This document shows, piece after piece, positions 1 through 7,757 of a stretch of 64,000 bases of DNA. Within the stretch, counting starts at the first letter, position 1, and the number at the start of each line of letters is the position of its first letter. The notes below the pieces were generated by a model, which was given only the letters and a program-made list of their open reading frames with translations, searched no databases and was not told the DNA's origin. Source of the stretch: LMUY01 sp965198565. GTDB lineage: Bacteria; Pseudomonadota; Alphaproteobacteria; Acetobacterales; Acetobacteraceae. The stretch covers positions 3,844,001 through 3,908,000 of the forward strand of contig OZ240665.1 of assembly GCA_965198565.1 (NCBI GenBank), given 5' to 3'. The translations under genes and the position numbers were made by a program.

Positions 1-869
1 TCGATCGCCGCCATCTCGTTCAACAGCAGCACCGCATCGTTCGTGTAAGAACTAGGCATCAGCAGGTCGGCGCCAGCCTTTTGGATGCGTCCCGCCTCGA
101 CCGCCAGCGACAGCGAGTTGGCGCGATAGCGGATGTCCGCCACCACGGGGATGCCATCGGCCGTCGCCATCCGCCGCTCGGCGGCACTGCTGTCATTGCC
201 GAAAATACTATCTTCGTAAAACAACGTCGCCGACTGCACCCGATTGCCGCTGCGGACACCCATTTCCTTGATGAAGTCGATCATCGCGGCGGTGAACATT
301 TCGTCGTGCGGACCGGTGCGGAAGAACCATTTCAAACCCCGCTGCGTCAGCGCCGGCGATGAATTGTCTGCCGAGATGAACGGCACGCCCAATCGCTCCG
401 TCACTTGCCCGATCGCGGCGGCCGTGGCGCTCTGATAACTGCCGATGATGGCCACCACGGCTTCATCCGTGATCAGCCGTTCCGCTTCTGCACGGGCCTT
501 CTGTACATTGCCTTCATGATCGGCTGCCACGATCTGCACGGCGCGGTTGCCAAGCCCGCGCAGGCCGCCGCCTGCTCCGAGCAGCATCGGCAACGGCGGG
601 TGATCACCATTGATGATGCCCGCCATAATGAGCAGGGCTTGAAGATTGTCAGCTCCCACTTGCGCGTTATCACCGCTCATCGGGAACAAGCAACCGATCT
701 TGACCATATCGGCCGCTTGAGCACGCCCCACGCCCGCGCCGCCAACCAACGCCATGGCACCAGACACCAAGACGCCGCGACGGCCGAGCACGGCCCGCCG
801 CTCAGATGCGCTCAACACCGAAGCCACCGATGACGGAGTAGAGCGGAAAGCCTGCGCTGAATTGTCCAT
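1..869 (-). CDS. ABC transporter substrate-binding protein, branched-chain amino acid/urea type (partial)
   Basis: The gene runs off the left edge, so only the first 289 codons are visible. The start is the ATG at 869. A twin-arginine-like signal (RRGVLVSGAMALVGG, ending near AQA at residue 52) suggests export, possibly by Tat. It is followed by VKIGCLFPMSGDNAQVG, the usual first strand of type-1 periplasmic binding proteins. Later segments such as AIIGSYQSATAAAIGQV, FFRTGPHDEMFTAAM and ATLFYEDSIFG match the Leu/Ile/Val-, amide- or urea-binding family (Peripla_BP_6). It would bind a small amino-acid-like ligand in the periplasm and deliver it to a permease/ATPase that is not in this window. 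The specific ligand cannot be told. The chemoreceptor gene lies 57 bp upstream on the same strand, so the two may be co-transcribed. Confidence 0.85.
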   Translation of the reverse strand, partial: MDNSAQAFRSTPSSVASVLSASERRAVLGRRGVLVSGAMALVGGAGVGRAQAADMVKIGCLFPMSGDNAQVGADNLQALLIMAGIINGDHPPLPMLLGAGGGLRGLGNRAVQIVAADHEGNVQKARAEAERLITDEAVVAIIGSYQSATAAAIGQVTERLGVPFISADNSSPALTQRGLKWFFRTGPHDEMFTAAMIDFIKEMGVRSGNRVQSATLFYEDSIFGNDSSAAERRMATADGIPVVADIRYRANSLSLAVEAGRIQKAGADLLMPSSYTNDAVLLLNEMAAI

Positions 870-926
870 GAGAGATCATATCTCGCGATGACTTACAGAT
901 GGTAAACGCAACGATCGTTTGGTGCA

Positions 927-3242
927 TTAGGATGCCGCTTGGATCGCGCCGAGGAACACCGTCGCACCCGCCGTCAGCGCCTCGGCTTCGTGAGACAACG
1001 CCGTCGTCGCATCAAGCACCTCGCGCGCCCGCAACCCGGTATGGGACACGATCTGCTGCACATTGCCCACATCCTCCGTCATGTCTTGGGTTCCAAGCGC
1101 CACCTCGCGAACGCTATCGACGATCGCGTGCAATGCGTCCTGCTGCTCGGCAACCTTGGTGAGGATGCCGGTTGCGATCTCCGACATCTGCCGGATGGCG
1201 CCCGCAACGCTCTGCAGCACATCCATGGTTTGCCGCGCCGTGGCCTGCATTTCGGTCACCTGTGTCGCCACGTCGAGCGTGGCGACCGCCGTTTGTGCCG
1301 CCAGAGCCTTGACCTCGCCCGCAACGACGGCAAAGCCACGGCCGCTCTCCCCCGCCCGGGCCGCCTCGATCGTGGCATTCAGCGCCAGCATCTTGGTCCG
1401 CGCCGCGACCTCGCCGATCAACCGCACGATCCCGCCGATCCGATCGGCCGCGTCACCCAACTGATCCACGCTGCCATCGGCCACCGACGCCTCGCGCGCA
1501 GCCTGGGACGCTGTTTCGACCGACATCTCGATCTGCCTGCCGATATCGGACACCGAGCGCATCAGCCGGTCCGCGACCGTTGCAATCCCGCGCACTTGCG
1601 CCGACGCGTCGCCCGTCGCTGCCACGACGGCCGTGGTACGTTGCATGCCCTCCAACGCCGCCTGCTGCATCTCGGCCGCCGTGTCCCGCACGGAGTTGGC
1701 GGATTGGCTCAGGCGTTCCGCAAAAGCCGCGACAGAGGACTCGAACCGGTTCAGCAAGAGCACCTGCCCGGAACGGGGCGCCAAGGTCAGCATCGTGCTG
1801 GTACGCGCACCATTCGCGTCGAGCACGGTCGAGAGGCCCAGATCGAAGGCGTCTTGGCCAAGGAAGATGCGCTCGACGCAGGCTGGCAGCTCCCCGTCCC
1901 CCACGAGCACCGGCAACTTTGCCGATCGGAGAAAGGCCAAATCGCCCCCGACCACAGCCTCGCTTTCGCAGCCCGCAGCCACAAGAAGCCGCCGCGCTTC
2001 GGGGTTGATAAAGCTCAAGCGCAAGCAATCCCTCGGCTCGGCACACATCACGCCGATCGGAAGCTGCGAAATGATCTGCCCGCGGATGAACGCGTCATGC
2101 ACGGCCCGGCGCAACGTCTCTAGCGCCAGGGTCATGCGCCCGATCTCGTCGTCCCGGCGGCCAGGCTGGAGCGGCGCCGCCACGTCCCCTCTGGCCATCG
2201 CCTGCATGGTCCGCGTCAGCGCGCGGATCGGGCGGATCACATCCCATAACACCAGCGCGTTGGTGCCGATCAGCAACAGCAGCGCCATCGCCGTCAGGTA
2301 CACGTTGCGGCGGAGCAGCTTGGCGCGGGTTTTTGCCTCGGTCGTGTAAGCGGCGTCGACCACCAGATCCAGCGTCTGGGCTGCCGCGCGCAGGCTGCCG
2401 GTCAGTGCATCGTCGGCCGGCTCCACTTCGGCTGCAATCGCCTGCTCCATGCGTGCGTTCGACGCCAGCAGCGCCAAAGCCGCGTCGGCAAAGGCTTGCC
2501 GTTGGCTCTCCAAGGCAGCGAGGCTGTGACGCGTGAAGTCCCCTTCGTGCCCGGCGTTCAAATCCGCCATGCGGGAGGCGGCCGTGGCCATGGCGTCCTT
2601 CGCCATATCGGCAAACTTGCCTTGCCCGGTGGCAAGGAAGCTCATCGTTGTATAGCCCGTGGCGTCGATGGCCGCCTGGTAATCACTGAGGTATGCGGTC
2701 AGATCGTCGATATCGCGGCTCGCCAAATCCTCCAGCACCAGTTGGGAGCGGACCTGGGCGGTCGTGATCGTCAGCCCGTCATGCAGCGCCCAGAACGGCC
2801 CATCGCGCAGCCGCAACACGCCGCGGCGCAACTCGGCTTCGTGCAGGAGTGCCTTCTCCAACTGCGCCAAAGCCGCGATGGATTGCGCGATCAAAGGCCG
2901 GGCGCGCGACGTCAGCGCCTGCTTGGTCACGGCGGCCAAGGCGCGCTCCGCCGCGTCCGCCTCGCTTCGCATGCGACGCAGGGCGCTCTGGATCGCCGCC
3001 TCCGTCTGCAGGCCGGGCAGCTCGCGGCTGATCATCCGCAGCTCCTTGGCCGACGAAATCACCGCAGCGATCTTCTCGGTGGCCACGCCCGAGACCATCG
3101 CCTCGTCCTGCTTGGCCGAAAGCTCGGTCATCTCGCTCCGCAGCAGGGCCGACAAGGCCATGAGCACCGCCACCGTCCAGCACGCGCAGAAAGCCAGCTT
3201 GAAGGCGACGGAGTTGAGTGCACGCAAACCTGAAGGCCCCAA
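927..3242 (-). CDS. methyl-accepting chemotaxis protein
   Basis: A 771-residue membrane chemoreceptor. One transmembrane helix lies near residues 12-34 and a second near 312-336. They bracket a largely helical periplasmic sensor domain of about 275 residues. A HAMP segment (about 336-385, DVIRPIRALTRTMQAMARGD) follows, then a probable PAS-like region (about 392-500, QLPIGVMCAEPRDCLRLSF). The C-terminal signalling domain (about 505-765) carries the conserved hairpin tip around residues 612-640 (ARTKMLALNATIEAARAGE). It should signal to a CheA/CheW array, but no che genes are visible here. The ligand is unknown. A cytoplasmic PAS-like domain inside a receptor suggests an additional internal cue; that domain call is inference from sequence pattern only. 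Confidence 0.93.
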   Translation of the reverse strand: MGPSGLRALNSVAFKLAFCACWTVAVLMALSALLRSEMTELSAKQDEAMVSGVATEKIAAVISSAKELRMISRELPGLQTEAAIQSALRRMRSEADAAERALAAVTKQALTSRARPLIAQSIAALAQLEKALLHEAELRRGVLRLRDGPFWALHDGLTITTAQVRSQLVLEDLASRDIDDLTAYLSDYQAAIDATGYTTMSFLATGQGKFADMAKDAMATAASRMADLNAGHEGDFTRHSLAALESQRQAFADAALALLASNARMEQAIAAEVEPADDALTGSLRAAAQTLDLVVDAAYTTEAKTRAKLLRRNVYLTAMALLLLIGTNALVLWDVIRPIRALTRTMQAMARGDVAAPLQPGRRDDEIGRMTLALETLRRAVHDAFIRGQIISQLPIGVMCAEPRDCLRLSFINPEARRLLVAAGCESEAVVGGDLAFLRSAKLPVLVGDGELPACVERIFLGQDAFDLGLSTVLDANGARTSTMLTLAPRSGQVLLLNRFESSVAAFAERLSQSANSVRDTAAEMQQAALEGMQRTTAVVAATGDASAQVRGIATVADRLMRSVSDIGRQIEMSVETASQAAREASVADGSVDQLGDAADRIGGIVRLIGEVAARTKMLALNATIEAARAGESGRGFAVVAGEVKALAAQTAVATLDVATQVTEMQATARQTMDVLQSVAGAIRQMSEIATGILTKVAEQQDALHAIVDSVREVALGTQDMTEDVGNVQQIVSHTGLRAREVLDATTALSHEAEALTAGATVFLGAIQAAS

Positions 3243-3295
3243 ATGACTCCACCGAGCCTATCAGCCGGTGCTTAACGAATCGCTAGCGATCCGTG

Positions 3296-3390
3296 TCAGG
3301 CCACCGTCACGTCGGTGTTCACCGAATTGGCGATGAAGCAAGCCTCGTGCGCTTCGTGATGCAGGCGCTCCAGCCTAACCGAAAGGTGTC
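3296..3390 (-). pseudogene. C-terminal remnant of an OsmC-family protein
   Basis: Read on the minus strand, the frame ending at the TGA at 3298-3296 gives RLHHEAHEACFIANSVNTDV. This closely resembles the conserved C-terminus of OsmC-family peroxide-resistance proteins (HHxAHExCFIANSV-type ending). Upstream of about 3390 the homology stops at a palindrome (3390-3411), and no N-terminal part of an OsmC domain is found. I therefore read it as a decayed or truncated copy of about 30 codons. It lies 53 bp upstream of the chemoreceptor start. A chance match is unlikely but has not been tested. Confidence 0.5.
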
Positions 3391-3434
3391 GAGAGGACGA
3401 CTGTCCTCTCGCGGGGTATGGGGCAGAGCCCCAT
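3390..3434. repeat. two adjacent hairpins upstream of the Hsp70-like gene
   Basis: An 8-bp inverted repeat (CGAGAGGA at 3390-3397, TCCTCTCG at 3404-3411) is followed by a 7-bp one (ATGGGGC at 3418-3424, GCCCCAT at 3428-3434). The pair marks the point where the OsmC remnant ends. It may be a dispersed palindromic element or a terminator. There is no T-run on either side. Confidence 0.5.
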
Positions 3435-3516
3435 CGTGCCATGCCCTTGCGCGCGCCCGCGTTGACACCACCGCCCGCACCGGTGCAAACGCTCCGTCCT
3501 CCCGCGGCGAGGCTTC

Positions 3517-4788
3517 GTGGCGACCGTCCTTGGCATCGATTTCGGCACGACCAACAGCGTGGTGGCCGCCCTGGACACCGCCTCGGGAGAGGTGCGCTCG
3601 CACCGCTTCACCCTCCACGGCCAAAGCCACGACGTGTTCCGCAGCGTGCTGTGCTTCTGGGCGGAGCCGGCGCGCGGCCGCAGCCTGGTGCGCCACGCCG
3701 CCGGCCCGGCCGCCGTCACCGCCTATCTCGAGGACCCGCTGGACAGCCGGCTGGTCATGTCGCTCAAGACCCATCTCGCCAGCCGCAGCTTCACCGCCAC
3801 CACCCTGCTGGGACGGAGCTGGACGCTCGAGCAACTGATCGGCCTGTTCCTGACCGACCTGTTCGGCGCCGCCGGGCTGCCCCCGGGCGGCCTGCACCTG
3901 GTGGCCGGCCGCCCCGTCCGCTTCGCCGGGGACGGCGCCGACGACACCCTGGGCGAGACCCGGCTGCGCGCCGCCTTCGCCGCGGCCGGCTTCCCCGCCA
4001 CCCTGCTGGCGCTGGAGCCCGAAGCCGCCGGCTACCGCTTCACCCGCTCGCTGAGCGGCGCCGCCACGGTGCTGATCGGCGATTTCGGCGGCGGCACCAG
4101 CGACTTCTCCGTTCTGCGCTTCGAGCCCGGCAGCCGCACACCGATCACCGCCCTCGGCCGCGCCGGAGTGGGCGTGGCCGGCGACGCGTTCGACGCCCGC
4201 ATCATGGACCGGGTGGTCGCCCCCTTGTTGGGCAAGGGCACCCACTACGCGCCCTGGGGCAACAGCCTGCCGGTGCCCGCCGAGTGGTATAGCGCCTTCG
4301 CGCGCTGGCACCGGCTCTCGCTGATGCGCAGCCCGCGCACCCTGCGCGACATCGCCGAAGTGCGCCGCACCGCCGAACACCCGGACATGCTGGACCATCT
4401 GCGCTCCCTGGTGGAGGACGAGCAGGGCTACGAGCTATACCGCGCCGTGTCGGAGGCAAAGGCCGCGCTCTCCGCCGCCGAGACCGCCACCCTGTCGTTC
4501 CGCCACGCCGGGTTCGCCGTCGAGCAGGCCATCAGCCGCGCCGAGTTCAACGCCTGGATTGCGCCCGAGCTGTCCCGCATGGACGCCGCCATCAGCGACG
4601 CCGTGGCCGCTGCGGGGCTGACGGACGCGGCGGTGGACCGGGTGTTCCTCACCGGCGGCACCGCCTTCGTCCCCGCCGTGCGCCACCTGTTCGAGCGGCG
4701 GTTCGGCGCCGGGCGGGTGTCTGGCGGCGGCGAGTTCGTGTCCGTGGCCGAGGGTCTCGCCCTGATCGGCGCCGACCGCTTGAGCTAG
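3517..4788 (+). CDS. Hsp70 family protein, YegD-like
   Basis: A 423-residue actin-fold ATPase of the Hsp70/DnaK superfamily that lacks the substrate-binding domain, as in E. coli YegD (about 450 residues). Visible nucleotide-binding elements are phosphate-1 (VLGIDFGTTNSVVAALD, residues 4-20), phosphate-2 (LIGDFGGGTSDFSVLRF, near 185) and the adenosine motif (VFLTGGTAFVPAVRHLF, near 378). The GTG at 3517 is used as start because it directly precedes the first strand, with a GGCGAGG ribosome site just upstream. The biological role of this subfamily is poorly known; a cytoplasmic chaperone-like ATPase is the family expectation. No co-chaperone neighbours it. Confidence 0.9.
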   Translation: MATVLGIDFGTTNSVVAALDTASGEVRSHRFTLHGQSHDVFRSVLCFWAEPARGRSLVRHAAGPAAVTAYLEDPLDSRLVMSLKTHLASRSFTATTLLGRSWTLEQLIGLFLTDLFGAAGLPPGGLHLVAGRPVRFAGDGADDTLGETRLRAAFAAAGFPATLLALEPEAAGYRFTRSLSGAATVLIGDFGGGTSDFSVLRFEPGSRTPITALGRAGVGVAGDAFDARIMDRVVAPLLGKGTHYAPWGNSLPVPAEWYSAFARWHRLSLMRSPRTLRDIAEVRRTAEHPDMLDHLRSLVEDEQGYELYRAVSEAKAALSAAETATLSFRHAGFAVEQAISRAEFNAWIAPELSRMDAAISDAVAAAGLTDAAVDRVFLTGGTAFVPAVRHLFERRFGAGRVSGGGEFVSVAEGLALIGADRLS

Positions 4789-4797
4789 ATGTCGTTG

Positions 4798-4841
4798 CTA
4801 GACCATGGCCCGCGACTGTACCCGAGCCGGCCGTGGTCTAG
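4798..4841 (+). terminator. stem-loop between the Hsp70-like gene and hpnI
   Basis: CTAGACCATGGCC (4798-4810) pairs with GGCCGTGGTCTAG (4829-4841) over 13 positions, with one G-U wobble on RNA and an 18-nt loop. It starts 9 nt after the Hsp70-like stop codon. No clear T-run follows, so it is a candidate terminator or 3'-stabilising hairpin only. Confidence 0.45.
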
Positions 4842-4916
4842 ACTCCGACCTGGAATAAACCTACGACAGGCGGCAAACGTCCGGACCCTCGTCATCCAGC
4901 CAAATCGCCACGCCGA

Positions 4917-6110
4917 ATGATGCTGCTCGCCTCGGACGCCTGCTCGGTGCTGGCGATCGTGGGTCTTGTGGCCGTTCTCGCAGGCATCGTCGCGGTGCGC
5001 CGCTTTGCCGCCATGCCAGCAGCGACTGCCCGCCTCCAACCGCCCTGCACCATCCTGCGTCCGCTCTGCGGCGCCGAGCCTGGGCTGGACGACGCGCTCG
5101 ACAGCCTGGCCGCCCAAGCCTACCCCGCATTCCAGATCGTGCTCGGCCTGCAAGACGCGCGCGACCCGGCGCACGAGGCCGCCCGCCGCTTCGCCGCCCG
5201 CCACCCGGCGCTCGACGTCGCCATCGTGGTCAACACCGCGCTGCATGGCGCCAACCGCAAGATCAGCAACCTGATCAACATGCTGCCGGCCGCCAAGCAC
5301 GCCACGCTGGTGTTCTCCGACAGCGATCTGCACGTGGCGCCGGACTATCTCGGGCACCTGGTCGCCGCGCTGGAACCCCCGGGTGCCGGCATGGCGACCA
5401 CGCTGAGCGTCGGCCGGCTGGCCCGGCCCACCCTCGCCAGCCGCCTGGCCGCGCTCCACATGCGCTACTGCTTCCTGCCCGGCGCCCTGCTTGGGCACTG
5501 GGCGGGGCGGCAGGACTGTCTCGGCACCACCATGGCCATCAGCCGGGCCACCTTGGCGCGGGCCGGCGGGCTCACCGTGCTGGCGGACCAGCTTGCCGAC
5601 GACAACGTGCTCGGCCAGCTTGTCGTCACCCTGGGTCTGCGCGTGGCCTTGGCCCACACCATCACCGCGGCCACCGTCTCCGAGTCCACCTTGGGTGGCC
5701 TGTGGCAGCACGAGCTGCGCTGGGCGCGCACCATCCGCTCGCTGTTCCCGCTGGCGTTCGCCAGTTCGGCCGCGCACTTCCCGCTGGCCTGGGCCTTGCT
5801 CGCCTGCCTCCTGACCCCGGCCCGGCCGGACATCGTCGCCCTGCTCGCCGTCACCTTCGCCGTGCGCGCCTACGCCGCCCGCGCGATCGATGGCGCACTC
5901 GCGAAAAGCTTCGACCTACCCTCGGAACGGAGCTGTCTGAAGCTCCTGATCCTGCGCGATGCGCTTTCCGTGCTGGTGGTGGCCGCGAGCTTCCTCGGCC
6001 GCGGCGTCACCTGGCGCGGCCACGCCCTGCGCGCCGACGGCTTCCGGCCCACCAACCTGGCACCGTCATGCTCGGACTTGATCCCAGCCTCCACGCTGCG
6101 CGGCAGATGA
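4917..6110 (+). CDS. hpnI: hopanoid biosynthesis glycosyltransferase HpnI
   Basis: A 397-residue family-2 glycosyltransferase of the ceramide-glucosyltransferase-like type. It has an N-terminal membrane helix (about 8-30), the start of the catalytic domain at PPCTILRPLCGAEPGLDD (about 42), a DxD-type metal site in VFSDSDLHVAPDYL (about 136), the base region LADQLADDNVLGQL (about 222), an RW motif (HELRWARTIRSL, about 268) and a hydrophobic C-terminal membrane region. This arrangement matches HpnI, which transfers N-acetylglucosamine to bacteriohopanetetrol before deacetylation by HpnK. The product is a membrane hopanoid. No other hpn gene is visible nearby. A different lipid acceptor is possible, but the motif set favours HpnI. 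Confidence 0.82.
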   Translation: MMLLASDACSVLAIVGLVAVLAGIVAVRRFAAMPAATARLQPPCTILRPLCGAEPGLDDALDSLAAQAYPAFQIVLGLQDARDPAHEAARRFAARHPALDVAIVVNTALHGANRKISNLINMLPAAKHATLVFSDSDLHVAPDYLGHLVAALEPPGAGMATTLSVGRLARPTLASRLAALHMRYCFLPGALLGHWAGRQDCLGTTMAISRATLARAGGLTVLADQLADDNVLGQLVVTLGLRVALAHTITAATVSESTLGGLWQHELRWARTIRSLFPLAFASSAAHFPLAWALLACLLTPARPDIVALLAVTFAVRAYAARAIDGALAKSFDLPSERSCLKLLILRDALSVLVVAASFLGRGVTWRGHALRADGFRPTNLAPSCSDLIPASTLRGR

Positions 6111-6291
6111 CGTAAGCCATTGTTCGGACCAGCTCTTACCGTCTGAGATCGTCGCCAGTGGTCCCACCGCGCTTGCTCGCGCCATGGAACGCACCATTTC
6201 GGAGGCAATCGGCGCTGAACGGGCGCATCCGCAACGCCGTCCCGTTCCGCCCATCATCGGCTCCCGCCTTGAACGAGGACACCAAAACGGC

Positions 6292-6771
6292 ATGACAGAC
6301 CCCGACACTCTGCGGCCCCTCAGCCTCCACGTGAACGGCCGCGACCACGCGCTGGCGCTCGACCCACGCACCACCTTGCTGGACGCCCTGCGCGAGCACC
6401 TGGGCCTGACTGGCACCAAGGTCGGCTGCAACCACGGCACTTGCGGCGCCTGCACCGTCCACATCGACGGCCGCCGGCAGCTCTCCTGCCTGGTCCTGGC
6501 CGCGGCGGCAGCGGGCCGGGAGATCCTCACCATCGAGGGCCTGGCGGAGCCCGGCGGCGCGCTGCACCCGATGCAGGCCGCCTTCGTCGCGCATGATGCC
6601 ATGCAATGCGGGTATTGCACGCCGGGTCAGATCATGTCCGCGGTCGCGTGCGTCGCCGAAGGGCACACCGGCAGCGACAGCGAGATCCGCGAGTATATGA
6701 GCGGCAATCTCTGCCGCTGCGGCGCCTACCCCAACATCGTCAGCGCCATCCGCGACGTGGCGGCCGCATAA
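6292..6771 (+). CDS. paoA: aldehyde oxidoreductase, 2Fe-2S subunit
   Basis: The small iron-sulphur subunit of a xanthine-oxidase-family molybdoenzyme, 159 residues. The plant-ferredoxin-type cluster is bound by Cys46, 51, 54 and 66 (KVGCNHGTCGACTV). The second cluster is bound by Cys106, 109, 141 and 143 (QCGYCTPGQ, NLCRCGAYPN). I chose the ATG at 6292 rather than an in-frame ATG at 6184 because a GAGGA ribosome site lies just upstream and the family N-terminus begins here. Unlike E. coli PaoA, no Tat signal is visible, so a cytoplasmic enzyme is inferred. Its stop codon shares a base with the FAD-subunit start (TAATG). Confidence 0.93.
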   Translation: MTDPDTLRPLSLHVNGRDHALALDPRTTLLDALREHLGLTGTKVGCNHGTCGACTVHIDGRRQLSCLVLAAAAAGREILTIEGLAEPGGALHPMQAAFVAHDAMQCGYCTPGQIMSAVACVAEGHTGSDSEIREYMSGNLCRCGAYPNIVSAIRDVAAA

Positions 6772-7754
6772 TGCAGCCCTTCACCTATCACCGGCCCGGC
6801 TCCTTGGACGAGGCGCTGCACCTGGCCCGCCAACCCGGCGCGGCGCTGCTGGCCGGCGGCACCACCCTGGTCGACACCATGCGCGGCGATCTCGCCCGGC
6901 CCGCCAGCATCGTCGACATCGGCCACCTGCAGGACCTCGCCGCTTTCGACACCTCGGGGCCGGAACTGCGGTTCGGCGCCCTCGCCCGCATGGCCGACGT
7001 CGCCGAGGACGCCACTTTGCTGCGCGACTACCCCGCTTTGGCCGAGAGCCTGCAGCTCGCCGCCTCGCAGCAAATCCGCAATGCCGCAACGGTCGGCGGC
7101 AACCTGCTGCAGCGCACCCGCTGCTTCTACTTCCGCGACGGCGTCTCGGCCTGCAACAAGCGCGAGCCCGGCACTGGCTGCGCCGCGCAGGACGGCATCA
7201 CGCGGGAAATGGCGCTGTTCGGCGGTTCCGAGCGCTGCATCGCCACCTACCCGGGCGATTGGGGCAATGCCCTGGCCGCGTTCGACACGACGGTAGAGGT
7301 CGCCTCCGCCGCCGGCCGCCGCAGCATCCCGTTCGCCGAGCTGCACGTCCCCTACGGCGAGAACCCGGCGGCCGAGACCACCCTGCGGCCCGGCGAGATC
7401 ATCACCGCCATCATCGTGCAGGCCACTCCGGCCGGCCGCCGCTCCACCTACCTCAAGGTGCGCGACCGGCAGAGCTACGCCTATGCCGTGGTCTCCGCCA
7501 CCGTGGCGCTCGAGATGGCGGGCGACACGGTCAAGCAGGCGCGCGTCTCGCTCGGCGGGGTCGCTACCAAGCCGTGGCGCTCGCACGAGGCGGAGGCGGC
7601 ACTCACCGGCGCGAAGTTGACGCCCGAGTTGGCCATGCAGGCGGGACAAGCCGCCTTTGCCCACGCCAAGCCGCTGGGCGAGAACGCCTTCAAGATCGAG
7701 TTGGGAGCCCGCGCGGTCGCCCGCGCCACCTTAACCGCAAGCAACAGGAGCTAG
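6771..7754 (+). CDS. paoB: aldehyde oxidoreductase, FAD-binding subunit
   Basis: The middle subunit (327 residues) passes electrons between the 2Fe-2S clusters and the acceptor through FAD. The FAD pyrophosphate motif LLAGGTTLVDTMRGD is at residues 26-40, and the second FAD motif ATVGGNLLQ is near 106-114. Four cysteines (118, 128, 137, 156; RTRCFYFRDG, SACNKREPGTGC, ERCIATYPGD) match the extra 4Fe-4S site that distinguishes PaoB-like subunits from standard CoxM/XdhB. The start ATG overlaps the upstream stop by one base, so translation is probably coupled. The order 2Fe-2S, FAD, Mo is the usual one. Confidence 0.93.
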   Translation: MQPFTYHRPGSLDEALHLARQPGAALLAGGTTLVDTMRGDLARPASIVDIGHLQDLAAFDTSGPELRFGALARMADVAEDATLLRDYPALAESLQLAASQQIRNAATVGGNLLQRTRCFYFRDGVSACNKREPGTGCAAQDGITREMALFGGSERCIATYPGDWGNALAAFDTTVEVASAAGRRSIPFAELHVPYGENPAAETTLRPGEIITAIIVQATPAGRRSTYLKVRDRQSYAYAVVSATVALEMAGDTVKQARVSLGGVATKPWRSHEAEAALTGAKLTPELAMQAGQAAFAHAKPLGENAFKIELGARAVARATLTASNRS

Positions 7755-7757
7755 CCC

